Source of the DNA: Toxonevra muliebris
Lineage: Eukaryota; Arthropoda; Insecta; Diptera; Pallopteridae
Assembly: GCA_963691655.1 (NCBI GenBank)
Contig: OY829326.1
Span: 115,169,388 to 115,233,387, forward strand
Direction of reading: 5' to 3'
Length of the DNA: 64,000 bases
In this document: positions 43,676 to 56,333 of the stretch, piece by piece
Layout: each line of letters opens with the position of its first letter
Position numbering within the stretch: the stretch's first letter is position 1
Notes under the pieces: model-generated
Told to the model about the DNA's origin: nothing
The model's input: only the letters and a program-made list of their open reading frames with translations
The model's database searches: none
Program-made: the position numbers and the translations under genes

Positions 43676-46600
43676 TTAAGACCCACAAACTCTTAATCTT
43701 TGATCTTTATCAAGTGCTTAATTTCAACTGTGATTGTATTATAATTTCTAATTCACATCATGTGATAATGATAAATATTCTACATATTTTATTCTTTCCA
43801 TTTGAAAGACATTCATCAATTAAGCATCGATTTATATGTTCAAATGTGTGTCCATGATCACCATATTGATCATTTTATTTTATGTATTTTAGCGTTTTCG
43901 TAGTCATTTTTCTCATTTCATTTGGTCATTATAGATATTTTCTTTCAAATGAACGTGTATTGTTTACTTTAAACTATTGTATGTATCCACATATGTAATG
44001 GCAATTGTTGCGTATCTTTTATGATTTAATGGAAAAAGCACAAGAAAAATATTCTTCTATACAAATTAATTTTAAAAAATGTCTTCAAATCTATCAAAAT
44101 CGTTTTTATGTTACGTTACTCATCCGCAATCATGCCTCGTCAGCCTTTTTGTTTATGCCCATGCTCTTTGGGTCAATTTGGGTGTTAACATTTTATGGTT
44201 TTAAATTTGTCGTATGATCTTTTTGTTTGGAGTAGTTTTCAATAGCAGATTCTCTTTAGTGGTGGTTTTTTGGATATGAAAAAATATTCAATGCCTATTC
44301 CTTACATGTAAAGAAACATTTCAAAGGAAACGAAAGACTCAAAAAGTCCCTGAATTGACTCGGAAATCTGATTTATATTGGGGTGACATACTTTAGTCAT
44401 GGTTTTTTTAATTATCAAAGGAATTCTGGCATATACAAACGTAATAGTATTGGAGGATTGAGGCGGAACAAACTGGCATCCTCTTTGCCTAATTAAAAGA
44501 GGATTTGTGTCTAGGTATTTGGCACATCTTCCCTATTAGCTGTAAGTTTTAATGCTAAGATATTATGTAAACTTGAGTAATCTGAAACATTCAAACTTTC
44601 TTTGTTTCTTTTACAAGATCTTTGATAATGGCCTCTTTTCCAGATGTATAGAAGAAGAGGGCAGCAGCAGTTATTTCCATATCAATAATAATAATACACT
44701 CTTAGATTTTTATGTAATAATGTATGAATCATAATTTGAGTATAAAAATACATATGATCAATTTATTCAATGTCTGTTTATAACCATTTAAATACTTGTA
44801 TTTTTTAGCATTTATTTCTATTGAAACTTAATTAAACGTGAGAATATGAAACGTAACGCAATTTGACGCATTCAAATTGATTACAATTTATCTAAAAATA
44901 ACAATATAAAAGATCCCCCCCCCCCCCACACTCCCTCTCTCTAATTCTCCTAAACACATTAGAGTAGATTTACGCACGATCAATGACAATTCAGGTGATT
45001 ATCACACGAAATAAATAATAATCACAATAATAATACAAAAAAATAAATGCTTGAAAGACAATTGCTGACTGGTAAACTGTGGCTGAGACTGCTATGGTAT
45101 GGCATGGATTGATGGATCAATTGCAAAAGCAACAGCAACAGCAACAACAATTGTTACCATACTCTTGAACTATAATCGAACATGAAACATTGAATTGATT
45201 CGATCACCTGAAAACCTTAAAGAAGAAGAACGAAAAAAAGCCTGTGAGATGTGAGATGTGAGAAATGATGATGATGAAGTTGACGTCGAAGACAACGACG
45301 AAGCGTCATATTGTAAGATCAATGTTGTTGTCCTTCGTTGCGCACCGTGGGTAATTTGGCTTCAATTTGTTATTTTTTTGTTAAATTTTTTCATGTTTGC
45401 CACAATAATTTGTTAGGTTTCAAAACTTAGCGGGATATTAAATTCGATCAAATATAGCAACAACACCAACAACAACAACAACAAAAACAAAATAATAATA
45501 AAAATTGTGATGGAACCAACGATGTGAGGCATCCTCCCTACCCTCCCTTTTGAATACAATGCGCATGGTGATCATTCGCACTCATACTGACAATCGCTTG
45601 ATGACTTTTTACATACACACATATGTACATACGTGTATAGGTATATGAATGAATTTATGCATGTGTGTTTATATGTATTAATATGCGTCTCTTATTCTGA
45701 ACTTGATACAAAGTTGTTCATAGAAATGGGTCGCTATTGTTGTTGTTGTCGGTGTTGTAGAGTGTGCGCCATGGAGGCTTTTTTGAGGCTGTATGCGTGC
45801 GTGCTGTCATAATTGTAATTCGTCACAGAATTTCATGTTCTTGTTGTTTTTTCTTCTGTTTCTTGTGCTTCTTTGTTCAACATCGTCATCGTCTTCGATT
45901 GGCTTTTTGACACAAAGGCGCACACATACACACACACATATATATATATACTCGGATTGTTTGTAGTCTGTAGTTGTATATAGTTGGACATTACAAGTGA
46001 TCCAACGTCAATGTTAAGGTGGTGGTGGCAGCGGCGGCGGCGGCGGCATTTGGATATTTTCTGTCTTCACTCCCCCTTTCATTCTCCAGCCCTCTAATAC
46101 ATATATGTATATACTTATGCATATATTGAACAAATTGTTTCCAGCATTGATTGAGTTCACGTTGATGATGAACAGCAGGCGCTCTATGTGATAAATTACA
46201 TTTTTGTTTTGTTTGGGCCTTATTGCTTTTCGAATTTTTTGAATTGATATGATGGATTCATATATAAAAATCTACATTATTTTTTAGGATGACTCGTCAA
46301 GTGCGTGTGATTGGAATGCTATGTTTTTTTATTTTGGTTTTTTTGTTTGTTCAAAAAAAAAAAAAACAAAAAATTATTTGTGAAAGTATAAAATAAAGCA
46401 TTTTTTGTTTTTAAATTGACATAGAAAAAAAAAAATTAAGTCTGAATTTAAAATTAAGATAAGCATCAGATATGAGAAATTTTCTTTAATTCACCTACTT
46501 TTATTTGAGGTGAAGTACCAGGCTTGATATTTCTAACTTTTTCACTCCCACACTGAAGAAAAAAAAACCGTTGTGAAAATTAGCCACTTTACTTTATTAC

Positions 46601-48258
46601 TTATTTTTTTAAAATTAGCCAGAATTTTGTGCCAAAAGTCAAACAAAATTAATCACAAAATTTGTTGCATACTTTTAAGCAAATCTTTTGATTTAATAAC
46701 TACAACTTTCGTATTAGTTTTGAAAATTTTTATATATAAAATAATAAGCAACAATCACAACGTTATTAGACTACAGCAATTACTTCGCATTTGACAATAG
46801 CCAGAATTTCAAAGGAAACGTTTATGACTCTGTGAAAATGATCTTCTTGAGATATAAGAAACAGAAACACTTGCATTTCGTGATAATTAGATTCCTCAGT
46901 TTGAAATATTGCGTCCATTCGAAAATAGCCATAGCTCTCGTCAACATTTTTAATGATCGATATTACATGAGCCACATCCATCCAAATATGTACAGTCGCA
47001 TCTTAACTTTATAATCAAGCTAAAATATAAAATTGATCGCACACGCTATGTGACGCAGGAAAGATAATGGAAGGGTAAGAAAAAAGATTGGCGGGTATGG
47101 AGTATACAGTCAGCGCGAGAGAATGATGATCGAACCTCCCGCATAATGATCATGATGGAGCACAGAGAGAAATATATAATGATGGTGGCGAGTTGCTTTT
47201 GTGCGCATTGTACACTTGCTAGAGTATACGAAAACGACCGACGATAATAATAATAATGATGATTGTTTCTCATCATCGCCATCAAAAACTAAGAGTATCG
47301 GTGAAGAGCATAAAGGGAGGAGGGATCGAAAGAAATCAGCCTTAAGCTGAATTATGATCGTTTGTCATGCGTCGCATCGTTTTTTATTTCTTGATTTTTT
47401 TTTAATTTTGACATAAATGCATATCTGTATTTTTTTTTGGTTTGTAGGACTGTAAGTAATTTTTGTTTTTGTTTTTTTTTTTTTTTTTTGGTAACTTTCA
47501 TTAACGTTCGCATTTTTTTTGGTTTTTAGAAGTTGCGTGCGCTTGCAGCATTTTTTTTTTCGGTATTATTGTTGCTGGTTGTTGGCGTGGCGTATATTTT
47601 GTTGTTAATGATTGTCTTGATTTTTTGGGACAAACAATTAAAATGACATTATCTGCAGTCTGAGTTTTGTATTTTTCAGTGTGTATTTTGTTGATGGTTT
47701 GTTTTTTTTTTTTTTGTTTTGTTACTTGGCACGCATATACTTTTTATGCTTCCTTTTTTTGGGCTTAGATGTTTTCTTAACGCTTTTTGGTTTTGGTTGA
47801 AATATGAAATATTTTGTGATTCTCGCATCATAGAATTATCTTCGAACTACATAGTACTAAGTAATGATTTCATATTTCACTACTAAATGCTATAGAAAAT
47901 AAAACTAATTAAATTTAGCTACTATCTTACTACATACACTATTCGAAAAGAGTAAAAAAACAGAGTCCAAAAAGAACAAAAAAAAAAAAAAAACGCTCTC
48001 AGGTTTACAAATGATAGATGCTAGTCTGAGTATATTGAAAAATTACACAGACACTAGCTAGATAATTTTCAAACACTACAGAACAATGACTCAAATGTTA
48101 TTTACCTTTTTCTTCTAAATAGCTAACTATTTAAGTATAGGGCTAAACTTCAAAAATATTTGTCGGATCAATATGAAATTTTTCTTAAATATAAGTGTGC
48201 AAGTACATTACGAAAATGGAGTAAAAAATTAATTTTTTGAAAGTTCTAACTGTGTATC
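43676..48258. other. Long non-coding stretch, microsatellite-rich
   Basis: No gene recognised. A C14 run lies at about 44916-44930; CAGCAA/CAA runs at 45128-45150 and 45459-45490; a TTGTTGTTG run at about 45737-45750; CA/TA dinucleotides at 45921-45951; and a GGC/GGT run at 46018-46048. Poly(T) runs occur at 47400-47530 and 47700-47715, and an A17 run near 47976-47993. Open frames up to 80 codons have no domain. Confidence 0.5.
45921..46048. repeat. CA/TA and GGC microsatellites
   Basis: (CA)n then (TA)n at 45921-45951, and GGTGGTGGCAGCGGCGGCGG at about 46018-46048. The GGC run stands out as locally GC-rich in otherwise AT-rich sequence. Confidence 0.85.
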
Positions 48259-49528
48259 AAGGCCGTAATTAGGGGGAGGTTTTGGGGGTTCTGACCCCCC
48301 CCCCCCGAAATGTGGAAACTTTCTTCTAATTTTTTATATTAATTTCCGGTGGATGGAAAAAAAGTAGAAAATAAAATCTATTGGACGATTTTTGAATATT
48401 TTGTGCTTCCATCGGTTTCTTTCTAAAAAGTCAAGTAAATTTGAAATCTTAGTTACACTATGCAACCAAATCTGATTTGTTTTCTTTGACATGAGGTTTA
48501 ATTTCGGATTCAAAAAGAGAGGGTGATGTTGAGCAATCCTGCATTCATAGTTTTTCTATGTCAGTAATTTTTTTTAATTAAAGTTTCGTCGTGAAGCATT
48601 TTGAAAAGTTTAAAAATTAATAAAAATGGATCCTAGTAAACTCGACCGCCATTTCTGATTCGGAATTTTGAATTTTTAAAATCTGACTGCAGATTTGTAA
48701 CCAGCAGCCATTAAAACACTGCGGACCACTGCACTTTTCATTATGTCTGGCTGTGGATGTGAGTAAGTTAAAATCTGTTTTTTGTAAATTTTTTCCTGCA
48801 CCCGTAGATATAAACACATCCCCGGCTTTAAGGGTGCATTCAGCTCTACAATTTCTCAAAAATGGCCAAAAACGGTATTTTTAGGGATTTCATGCCCAAT
48901 TTTTCTAAAACGTGACGTAATGCGAAGTTTCTGATCTCAGATTTATGTTCAGCATGAAAAATTCTTTCGCAAATACTAGGAACTATATTATTCGCCAAAC
49001 CCATGCAGTGTTATTGGATCAGCTCCAAAGTTTTTGGAGACAATCTTAAAATGTAATTAATTCTTTAACTCATTATTCCTCAGAGCACCCCAACTCAGAA
49101 GATCCCTTTTGATGCTGTGACTGCATGAATTTAGGGAATATATGCCAACTTCATCCGGGTTCCTAATAATTGATAATGGCCCGAATTCCCACAGATAATC
49201 ATTTGAAAAAATGAGCCTCTGAATATATCATTTTTTAACTTTATTTTTTAAAAAATGCATTGGAATTCACATTGAATAATATTTATTTGAAAAAATTCAA
49301 ATTGATTATTCTGTGAATTTTTTGTAATTTTCGGCCATTTTTTTGTTTGGTTAAGATTAAAAAAAAACTCGGAAAGTACAATTCCTCAAGCTTCAAGGCA
49401 TTTATCTACTCTTGTCCTTTGACTGATAGGGTCCATCAAATGCATTATGGTATCTAATTTATGTATTTAAACATCAGTTTCATAAAAATAAAACCCCCCC
49501 CCGAAAAAAAAATCTGGCTACGGCCTTG
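48259..49528. mobile_element. hAT-like element with 8-bp duplication
   Basis: CAAGGCCGTAATTAGGGGG at the left and, inverted, CAAGGCCGTAGCCAG at the right share a 10-bp exact terminus. CTGTGTAT stands on each side (48251-48258 and 49529-49536), an exact 8-bp duplication. G/C-run arms follow inside both ends (GTTCTGACCCCCC and AACCCCCCCCCC-like). Length 1270 bp. A minus-strand open frame (48617-48859) includes CTLKAGDVFISTGAGKNLQ and C/H residues; it is not a transposase domain I recognise. Most likely a non-autonomous or badly eroded hAT. Confidence 0.88.
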
Positions 49529-49536
49529 CTGTGTAT

Positions 49537-50446
49537 AACCCCTTAAAACGACAACATAAAGGTAGATTGGTTGTATTTTGAGAGAAGCAGTAGATAGTAT
49601 CAAATCGAAGACCAAGGCTGACTCAAAGCAAAAAAAAAAAAAAAACAAATAAAAAAATTTGGCTCTAACGACATAACTTAGGAGTATGCTAGATAGCAAA
49701 TCGTGAAACACTGAAAACTCTATGGAAGTCCTTTGCTTATTTGCTTATCAAAGAAATTTGTGAAGGTATCAAACATCTATGCTAGTATTTCTGGGGCTCG
49801 AATGCTTACACAAAATAACTTAAAAAAACCATTTTACAAAGTTTTGTTTTGGTTATCTATTCAGCTATCGCATGAAGCTTTAAAAAAAATTGACTGTCAT
49901 GACAATATCCTACGAATTTTATACAGTAAGTAGTTTATGTCGTGATATTTTGTAACCCTGTATAGCATAAAGAAACGAAGGGAATACTATAAAACGAGAC
50001 ACATCTGAATGAAAAAAGTAAATCTAATAATCATTTCAGTAAGCTCATGATCATTGGTGGAATATTGTTGTTGCTATGTTATTAGCTAACACGTTCTTCT
50101 CTCTTTCAGCATAGCAGCTGTAAGTACTCGCTAAGGTCAAAGATGACATTTCGATTATTAATTGCTTTAGAAATGCCAATATACCTCGTATAGTATGGCA
50201 GTGTTGACGATGACGGTGGCAATTGTGATAGTGAGTTTAGCAAGCATAATCGATAATAAATAAATATGTGCATACATTCCGGTTGGGTGTTGTAGGTATC
50301 TTTATGACTTTTAATAGCTCCAAAGCAAAAAAAATAAAAAATGTGACTGGCGTGGTCTTTCCTTCGATATAGACAGCAAAATGGACGGGCGACGGTAGAT
50401 GGCGGCATTATTGGTTAAAATATAAAAATTAAATAAATACAAGCAG
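49537..50446. other. AT-rich spacer
   Basis: A run of A at 49630-49645 and no gene recognised. Confidence 0.5.
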
Positions 50447-50829
50447 CAGGGTCGTCCGCAAGGGGGGAGGGCGAGATTTTTGGTGTTAGACCCCCATATG
50501 GGAATTGAAAGTTCATTAATTTTTTTGTATAGGGGAGTGTCGTCAGGGTTGGAGCATATTTTAAATTTTGCTCATAACTTCCGTTGCTACAAATTGCTAT
50601 GTTTTTGCTGAACATTAAATATAATTGGATTAATTGTTCAGGAATTATGGGCATTTATAAAAAAAAAATTGTGCTCAAGGTCGAGACACTGCTGCCAGGG
50701 TCAGAGCACTGTAGAAAATCAATAAAAAATGAAGGAATATGATTTAAAATACCATGAAAATCAAAAAAAGAAATTACACTTGAAAACCGGGGAAAGAAAC
50801 TTGAAGTGAAAGAAAAAAAATTGAAATTG

Positions 50830-51130
50830 ATTAAAAATTATTCTGAATCCCAGTTCAGGCAGATAAAACAACTTGCCGTCATATTGGCACATTTAAAATG
50901 CACCTCTCTTTTACATTCGATGCAAGCAATTGTGTTTCCTGTCCAAATTTTTTGACGAGATCAATGTAATTGGCAAGAATATGAGCTCCCAAGTGCCCCC
51001 GCACGTTACTCGTGCCAACTACATCAATTCTTTGAAAAAGTTCCTTTCTCGTTTGAAACTTAGTTAGATTTAAGAGGCTTAAGTGTATTTGTGCAATTTC
51101 ACGGTGTAAATGCTGGTAAGTCACATGCAC
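50830..51130 (-). pseudogene. PHD-like zinc-finger coding scrap inside the TIR element
   Basis: The minus strand from 51130 reads HVTYQHLHREIAQIHLSLLN, then FQTRKELFQRIDVVGTSNVR and GHLGAHILANYIDLVKK. After a one-base shift near 50955 it continues IWTGNTIACIECKREVHFKC, then ANMTASCFICLNWDSE and stop. The spacing C..C, H..C, C..C is that of a PHD or related cross-brace finger. Such a finger at the C-terminus after a conserved helical part would suit a transposase tail. No catalytic residues are visible upstream. I do not recognise the family. Confidence 0.5.
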
Positions 51131-51610
51131 AATTAAAATCGTGGTTCCTAGTTTTGTTTATTTGCTAGTGGCGGAAGTGCCACCGTCGTGCTTTGATTTA
51201 ACAAACCAAGTGCACTGATTTTTTCCCGTTTATCGAATATACACATGATACGATACTTTAAAATGACACGAAAAACAAGCACGGGTGAAAAAAATGTATT
51301 TCCGGAGTCAAAACGCATCATTACAACAAAAAAAGAAGACAAAGACAATAACAACAATAACCTGCAGCTACAGTGTGGCAATCCATAATATTCGGCGTTA
51401 AAAAATGTTACGTGTTTTGTAAAGTTTTTTTTTCGTGTTTTTTTGTCTTTTGTTAATTAAGGACTATATTTTATTTAATTTAATTACTTGACTGAATGTT
51501 TTACAAATAGCATTTACTGTAAGTGTTAAACTGTTATGATATCTTTGTAATAATCATAGTTTTTTAAAAATATGTAAATTTTCTCAAAAAAACAGATAAA
51601 TAAATAAAAA

Positions 51611-51651
51611 TCCCCTGAAGAAGGCCTAAAATTTGCGCCGAAACGTTGGGA
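51611..51651 (+). ncRNA. Hammerhead-like core motif (tentative)
   Basis: TCCC, CTGAAGA, then AGGCC...GCGCC, GAAA and, after CGTT, GGGA. CTGANGA and GAAA are the two conserved blocks of hammerhead ribozymes, GGC/GCC pairs between them as stem II (with one extra A), and TCCC/GGGA can pair outside as a stem I. The CCTGAAGAAGG...GCCGAAACGTTGG pattern is, from memory, recurrent at the ends of Penelope-like elements, some of which carry hammerheads. A clear stem III and cleavage triplet are not seen, so activity is doubtful. Confidence 0.35.
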
Positions 51652-52231
51652 AAAAAGTATGAAATAGTTAACACTATTTGCGTATGAAAATTTCGACCAA
51701 AAAGCCTGTCATTATAATCTCGTTAAAAATTCTCGGTGATCTGACCCTGACTACAAACACTGCTCCGACCCTGACAACACACGTCCTTTAGCGTCGCATA
51801 ATTTATAGCATTATCGCTCGATGCAAACACCAGGAAATGCCACATATTTCCACTTAATAAACCTTATCGAAAAATTCAAGTTGATTTACTTTGGTGTTTG
51901 CATGTTATTATTAATTAATAAATTTCTTTTTCTGGGACTGCTAAAAAGTTTTTTACTCTTCTTTTAGAACGCGGTCACCTTTCTTCTTTTAACACATATG
52001 TACACTACGCACTCAGAATTCGAAATGAAATGAAAAGTTTTCTTTCGTCGTGACAAATAATACTGTATATTAACTTAACGGACGCTAGTGTGATATAGCG
52101 GAGAAAACGACACTGCTCCGACCCTGACAGCGCCCCAACCCTGACGACACTCTCCTACATATAGATTTTTATATTTGTTACATATTTTTTATTCAAGTCC
52201 CCTCCATGGAAAAATCCTCCGTGCGGGCCTG

Positions 52232-54547
52232 ACGAAATGGAATTTTGTTGTTGTTGTCGATATACAATCAATACGCGACAGCAATACCGCCTTTGAGTTG
52301 CGCCTCTCAAATACATACATACAGCAACAACAATCAAAAAAAAAAAAAAAACAACACCAGATATAAAATAAAAAGAATTTATCCATGAAAATGAAAAGAG
52401 CTTTAATTACCAGACACGATCACCATTTTGAGACAACAAAAATAGCAACAACAACTTGAATACAAAGAATTCGCGTCATCATCATCACCATCATTGTTAT
52501 TGTCGTGTTGGTATTGTTTTTGTTATTGTGGATGTTTTTGTGGTGGTTGTTGTTATTGTTATTGTCTTGATCGTCGAAACAATCAATTTGTACATTTGTC
52601 AAAAACGTTATCGATTGTTGGTGCGCGATAGCGCATACATACATACATACACAATAAATATCGCTTATGGCAATAGCTAGCGGTGGAGAAGGCGGTCTCT
52701 CACCATTTTTTTTTTGTTTCATATTTTTACTTATTATTTTTTGTTGTTGTTGGTTTTGCTTTTGTTTAGCTTTGCACGTCCGTTGACGGTTTATTTTTAA
52801 AGTTTATTGGTGCCAACTTTGGAAAATAATATTATGTATTATTTATATTTCGGTAAAATATGAAGTAAGAATAATTCATAAATGTACCTAAAAATATATG
52901 TTGACAATGACCCTTGACAATGTCTTACAAAAAGTATAAAACAGCAGGGAGCCCCTGATTTAAATCAAATTCTGTTGTGGGCCAGATAAAGCCAATTAAA
53001 ATTAGATACTTAGTTCAACAAAAATTAAACGGTTATATTATCTTGAAACTTCATTGAAAACTTTAGCACTGCTTTCATAATTTCTAGCTCACCAGAAATG
53101 TGCATGTTTCTATCAATAACTTTTGCAGCCATACTTTATCACCATCTTAGCAACCTTTCCACCTCCTCCTGAAAGAATGAACCAATAACACAATGATGCT
53201 CATTTTATTAAATCTGATTCAATTGAGTTTTATTACTGCATTGTTGTTTTTATTGTTGCATTTTTCTCTGCTTTGGTTGGGGTGAAATATTAATTTCGTT
53301 TGCGCTCTAATCTCAACTATTTTATCAACACAAAGACAGTGAAAAAAGTAAGTAAGTAGCAAAGTGCGGTAATTTTTTTTATGAACTACTGCGCATGAGC
53401 AACGTTTCGCTCGCTTGTTGCGCATTTATCGAGATTTAGTACATACATACATACATACATAGTCAAAGTCGCATCGTTGTCGTGTTTATTGTTTTATTGT
53501 AGGAATTATTTTAAAAATATCTTTTACTTTTTTTTTTGTATTGTCTTGTCTTTAACTGTAATTAATTTTTGGCAGCATGATTTATGCGATTTTTCAAATT
53601 TGATATTTTCGTTCGTAATTAGTTTTAATTTCATTTTAGTTTCTGTCAGATTGCATCAATTTCAACATTACTTTTGAATAATTGAATTTCCAATTTTAAA
53701 TGATATTTAACAATAACTTAAATTGAAAATATTATGACTGAGTAGCATCAATTTGAATTGAATTTAAGTAATTAATTATATTAATTAAATTGAATGATTA
53801 TAAATATGTAGTCGTTTAGTTTTGCGCTTTAAGCACAACGGTTCTGGTAGTAAGTGCCTTCTGAAGTAGCTAAATAATTTATATGAGAATATTGCTTCAA
53901 CATTTAAGAACCATTTGTTAATTTTCATAGAATTTTCCCTTGACGTCACTATATTGTTCTATATTAATTTTAATTTCAGCGGATAGTATCCGGCTTTATC
54001 CGAGGGCTTCAATAAGATTCATTTGCTTGCGCGCTAGTTAATTAATAAAAGAAACGTTCCAAATTAGGGGAGATTGGTGTATATGAGTCATTCGTTTTTG
54101 TCCATAATTTAAATTTTGTCCACTTCCTTCAATTCTTTTCTGTTTCTTATTTTTTCTTGTATTCCTCGTTCTCCTTTCCCTTCCTTTACTCCTTATTTCT
54201 TATCTCCAACTCTTCTTTCCCTTCCTATTTCGGTTTACACTCTTTTTCCTCGCTATTATTGCTGTTACGGTTAGAATAACCCGAAAATCAGGAACTGCGA
54301 CTTAGAAGATCTTTTGTACCGAACCCCAAATTAAGACAAAAGACGATCTGCTATCCTGATGAAGACTGGAATATATTATATGAAGGTTTTAATTTCGTTA
54401 ACTGTTAAAAACAGTTTGCTATAAATACCCCATCGTCTCATCGTCCCCCATATATAGACGATTTTCGTTTGACAGTTGATATCTGATCACATAGTGGCTA
54501 AATAGAAAGCCCACTATCAATCTGAAATCCGCATTGTTTAAATTTAA
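52232..54547. other. Non-coding stretch with microsatellites
   Basis: An A17-type run at about 52336-52352, TTGTTATTG-type runs at about 52500-52570, CATA arrays at 52634-52651 and 53440-53461, and a long pyrimidine-rich tract at about 54120-54260. At 53975-54010, ATTTTAATTTCAG followed by GGATAGTATCCGG resembles a splice acceptor, but no exon can be argued. No gene recognised. Confidence 0.5.
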
Positions 54548-56220
54548 TTATTGGGTGAGAGCGAGAGAAGAGACAATCTCCTTGGCCTGTCTAAAACTTG
54601 GAACAAGATACCAATAACTTAGCCATTTCTCATTTGCCCACGCCTCTATGATTGGTTTAAAATTAGCCCAGCCGATTCCACAAATTGGATTGGGACCTAT
54701 GTGTAGAGCCGATGTACCCTGTCTAGCAAGTTTCATCAGCTGCTACATTACCTGTAATGTCACAGTGGCCTGGTACCCAACAAAGCGTAACTTTGTTAAG
54801 GGTAGACAACTGCTCAAGGCCGTCAAAAAACTCCTTCATCAACTTTAACGAGAATCCTCACGAGGAAAGTGCTTCTGGCCTTCAGAGAAGATTACAATCT
54901 GAACACCTTTTAGCGCTTTTTTAAGGCTAATTCTGGCGCACGTCTCAATTGCATATGGTATTACGGTCTGAAACACTAACACAAGTAGCCAGTGGAATTG
55001 AGATTCGAGTGTTGGCACCAACGACACCAACGACACCAACACCAGAACCACAATCCGTTTTCTAAACAATTGAAAGCGAAGGGACCGAAGTTGGGGAATT
55101 GATTATTCAAATCGGACCTAGACGGAAGGGTAATATTGAATTTCTGACCGAAGCTTAGATCCTTAGTCAGAGCAGATTAGGAATTTCACAAAGAATGCTC
55201 AAATGACCGAGGGCACCTATTAGTAAATTGGATAAAACTTGCAGCCGTAAAGCTGCAATTGCTGCTCTTTTCTTTATGAAGATGTGCAGAGGTGCGTGTC
55301 CGATCATCATCTCAATAGCAGGAGTGGGATAGGTTCACATAGTCTCTGTGATTGAGAGACAGGCGAGCCTTTGGAGAGTGTTAAGTTTGAGCCGAACCCT
55401 GACCATGAGCTTGGGCCACTATACTAGTGCAGCATAAGCTACAATTGGCCCTAACTATCATAGTATAGAACCGGAAAATCATCTTGGGGGTAAGACTCAA
55501 GGTATTTTCAAAGAGTTTTTTTCCATGCCCAAGTGGCTTTTGTGAGGACATCCATGTTGTGATAGGATATGCGTCCAAGATCCAGTTTGTACCTTCTGGA
55601 GAAGGAAACAAGAACAGTTTTATTAGAGTTGATTGATAAGTCCTTTTTGACGCACCCCACAAGAACCTGTTTGAGAGATCTGAATTCCTTGCTTCTGTGA
55701 TAGTTGAATCAAATTTTGAAACGAGAGCTAGATGATATGTATAGCCAATTGATTCGTAACCAAGCCCATCTAGTTTAACTCAGAGATCATTGATTAACAA
55801 TACAATAAAGGCGACAGCCTTTAATGGCTTTGATGTAACAGTAGCAAGATGGCATTTACCTAAGTGAACCTTTAAGTTCAAGTCCTCTAGAAATTAAATC
55901 AAAATCAGTATTATCAAAAGCACCCTCTATGTCAAGAAAAGCACACAGCGCAATCTCTTTTGATTGGAAGGCTTTTTTGATCTTACTAACGAGGAAGTGT
56001 AGTGCAACTTCAGTTGATTCACTTTTATGGAGTACGCAAATTGTAATCGATGGAGAGAAATCAAATTTGCTAGGTTAAATCTAATGTGTAAATCAAGCAC
56101 TATTTCCATAGTTTTAAGCAGGACGGATGTTCGGGTTGTTCCAAAGACCTATTTGCTTGTTTAGGTATACGGGCCATAATCACCTTTCTCCAGGAAAGTT
56201 GAATACGACCCCAAAATAAA
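54548..56220 (-). pseudogene. R1/LOA-like LINE ORF2 pseudogene (RT and RNase H)
   Basis: The minus strand from about 56220 reads, across frames: decayed N-terminal RT, ALCAFLDIEGAF (RT motif with catalytic D, family FLDIEGAFDN), a degenerate YADD zone (GYESIGYTYHLALVSKFDST), KKDLSINSNKTVLVSFSRRY with KLDLG, MIFRFYTMIVRANCSL (RT end, family IYTMIVRPILTYGALVW), LVFQTVIPYAIETCARISLK with KALKGVQIVIFSEGQ (RNase H, where the second D of SDSQ is now E), and near 54730 KLARQGTSALHIGPNPICGI with PSFRQAKEIV. Several stops and indels. The 3' knuckle and UTR are missing at 54548. Dead. Confidence 0.85.
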
Positions 56221-56333
56221 CTAGCCCTAACCAGTTAAACTAAACAAGTGATCATGGATCTCATCCACACAGTTCTACTTTCCCTCCCTATCTCCTTTCC
56301 TTACTCCTTCTCTATCTATTTTTCACTATAGTA

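Larger units (their letters stand above)
50530..52157 (-). mobile_element. Unclassified TIR element with subterminal repeats
   Basis: TAGGGGAGTGTCGTCAGGGT (from 50530) is mirrored by the right end, inverted TAGGAGAGTGTCGTCAGGGT (to 52157): 19 of 20 positions. Inside are subterminal copies of a CAGGGTCGGAGCAGTG-type motif in inverted order: 50542-50556, 50696-50711 on the left; 51758-51775, 52111-52128 and 52132-52150 on the right. The 18-mer CACTGCTCCGACCCTGAC occurs exactly twice on the right (51758 and 52111). The layout is that of a cut-and-paste transposon with transposase-binding repeats. No target duplication seen and no superfamily assigned. Confidence 0.7.
50447..52231. mobile_element. 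Small hAT-like MITE hosting another element
   Basis: The left end CAGGGTCGTCCGCAAGGGGG (50447) and the inverted right end CAGGCCCGCACGGAGGATTT (52231) share about 11 of 17 positions, with G-rich start arms. Without the insert at 50530-52157 it would be ~155 bp, a normal MITE size. Flanking octamers ACAAGCAG and ACGAAATG do not match well, so the boundaries are tentative. Confidence 0.4.

Noticed and set aside
50439..52239. 8-bp duplication around the outer MITE at 50447-52231
   Set aside because: ACAAGCAG and ACGAAATG agree at only about half the positions.
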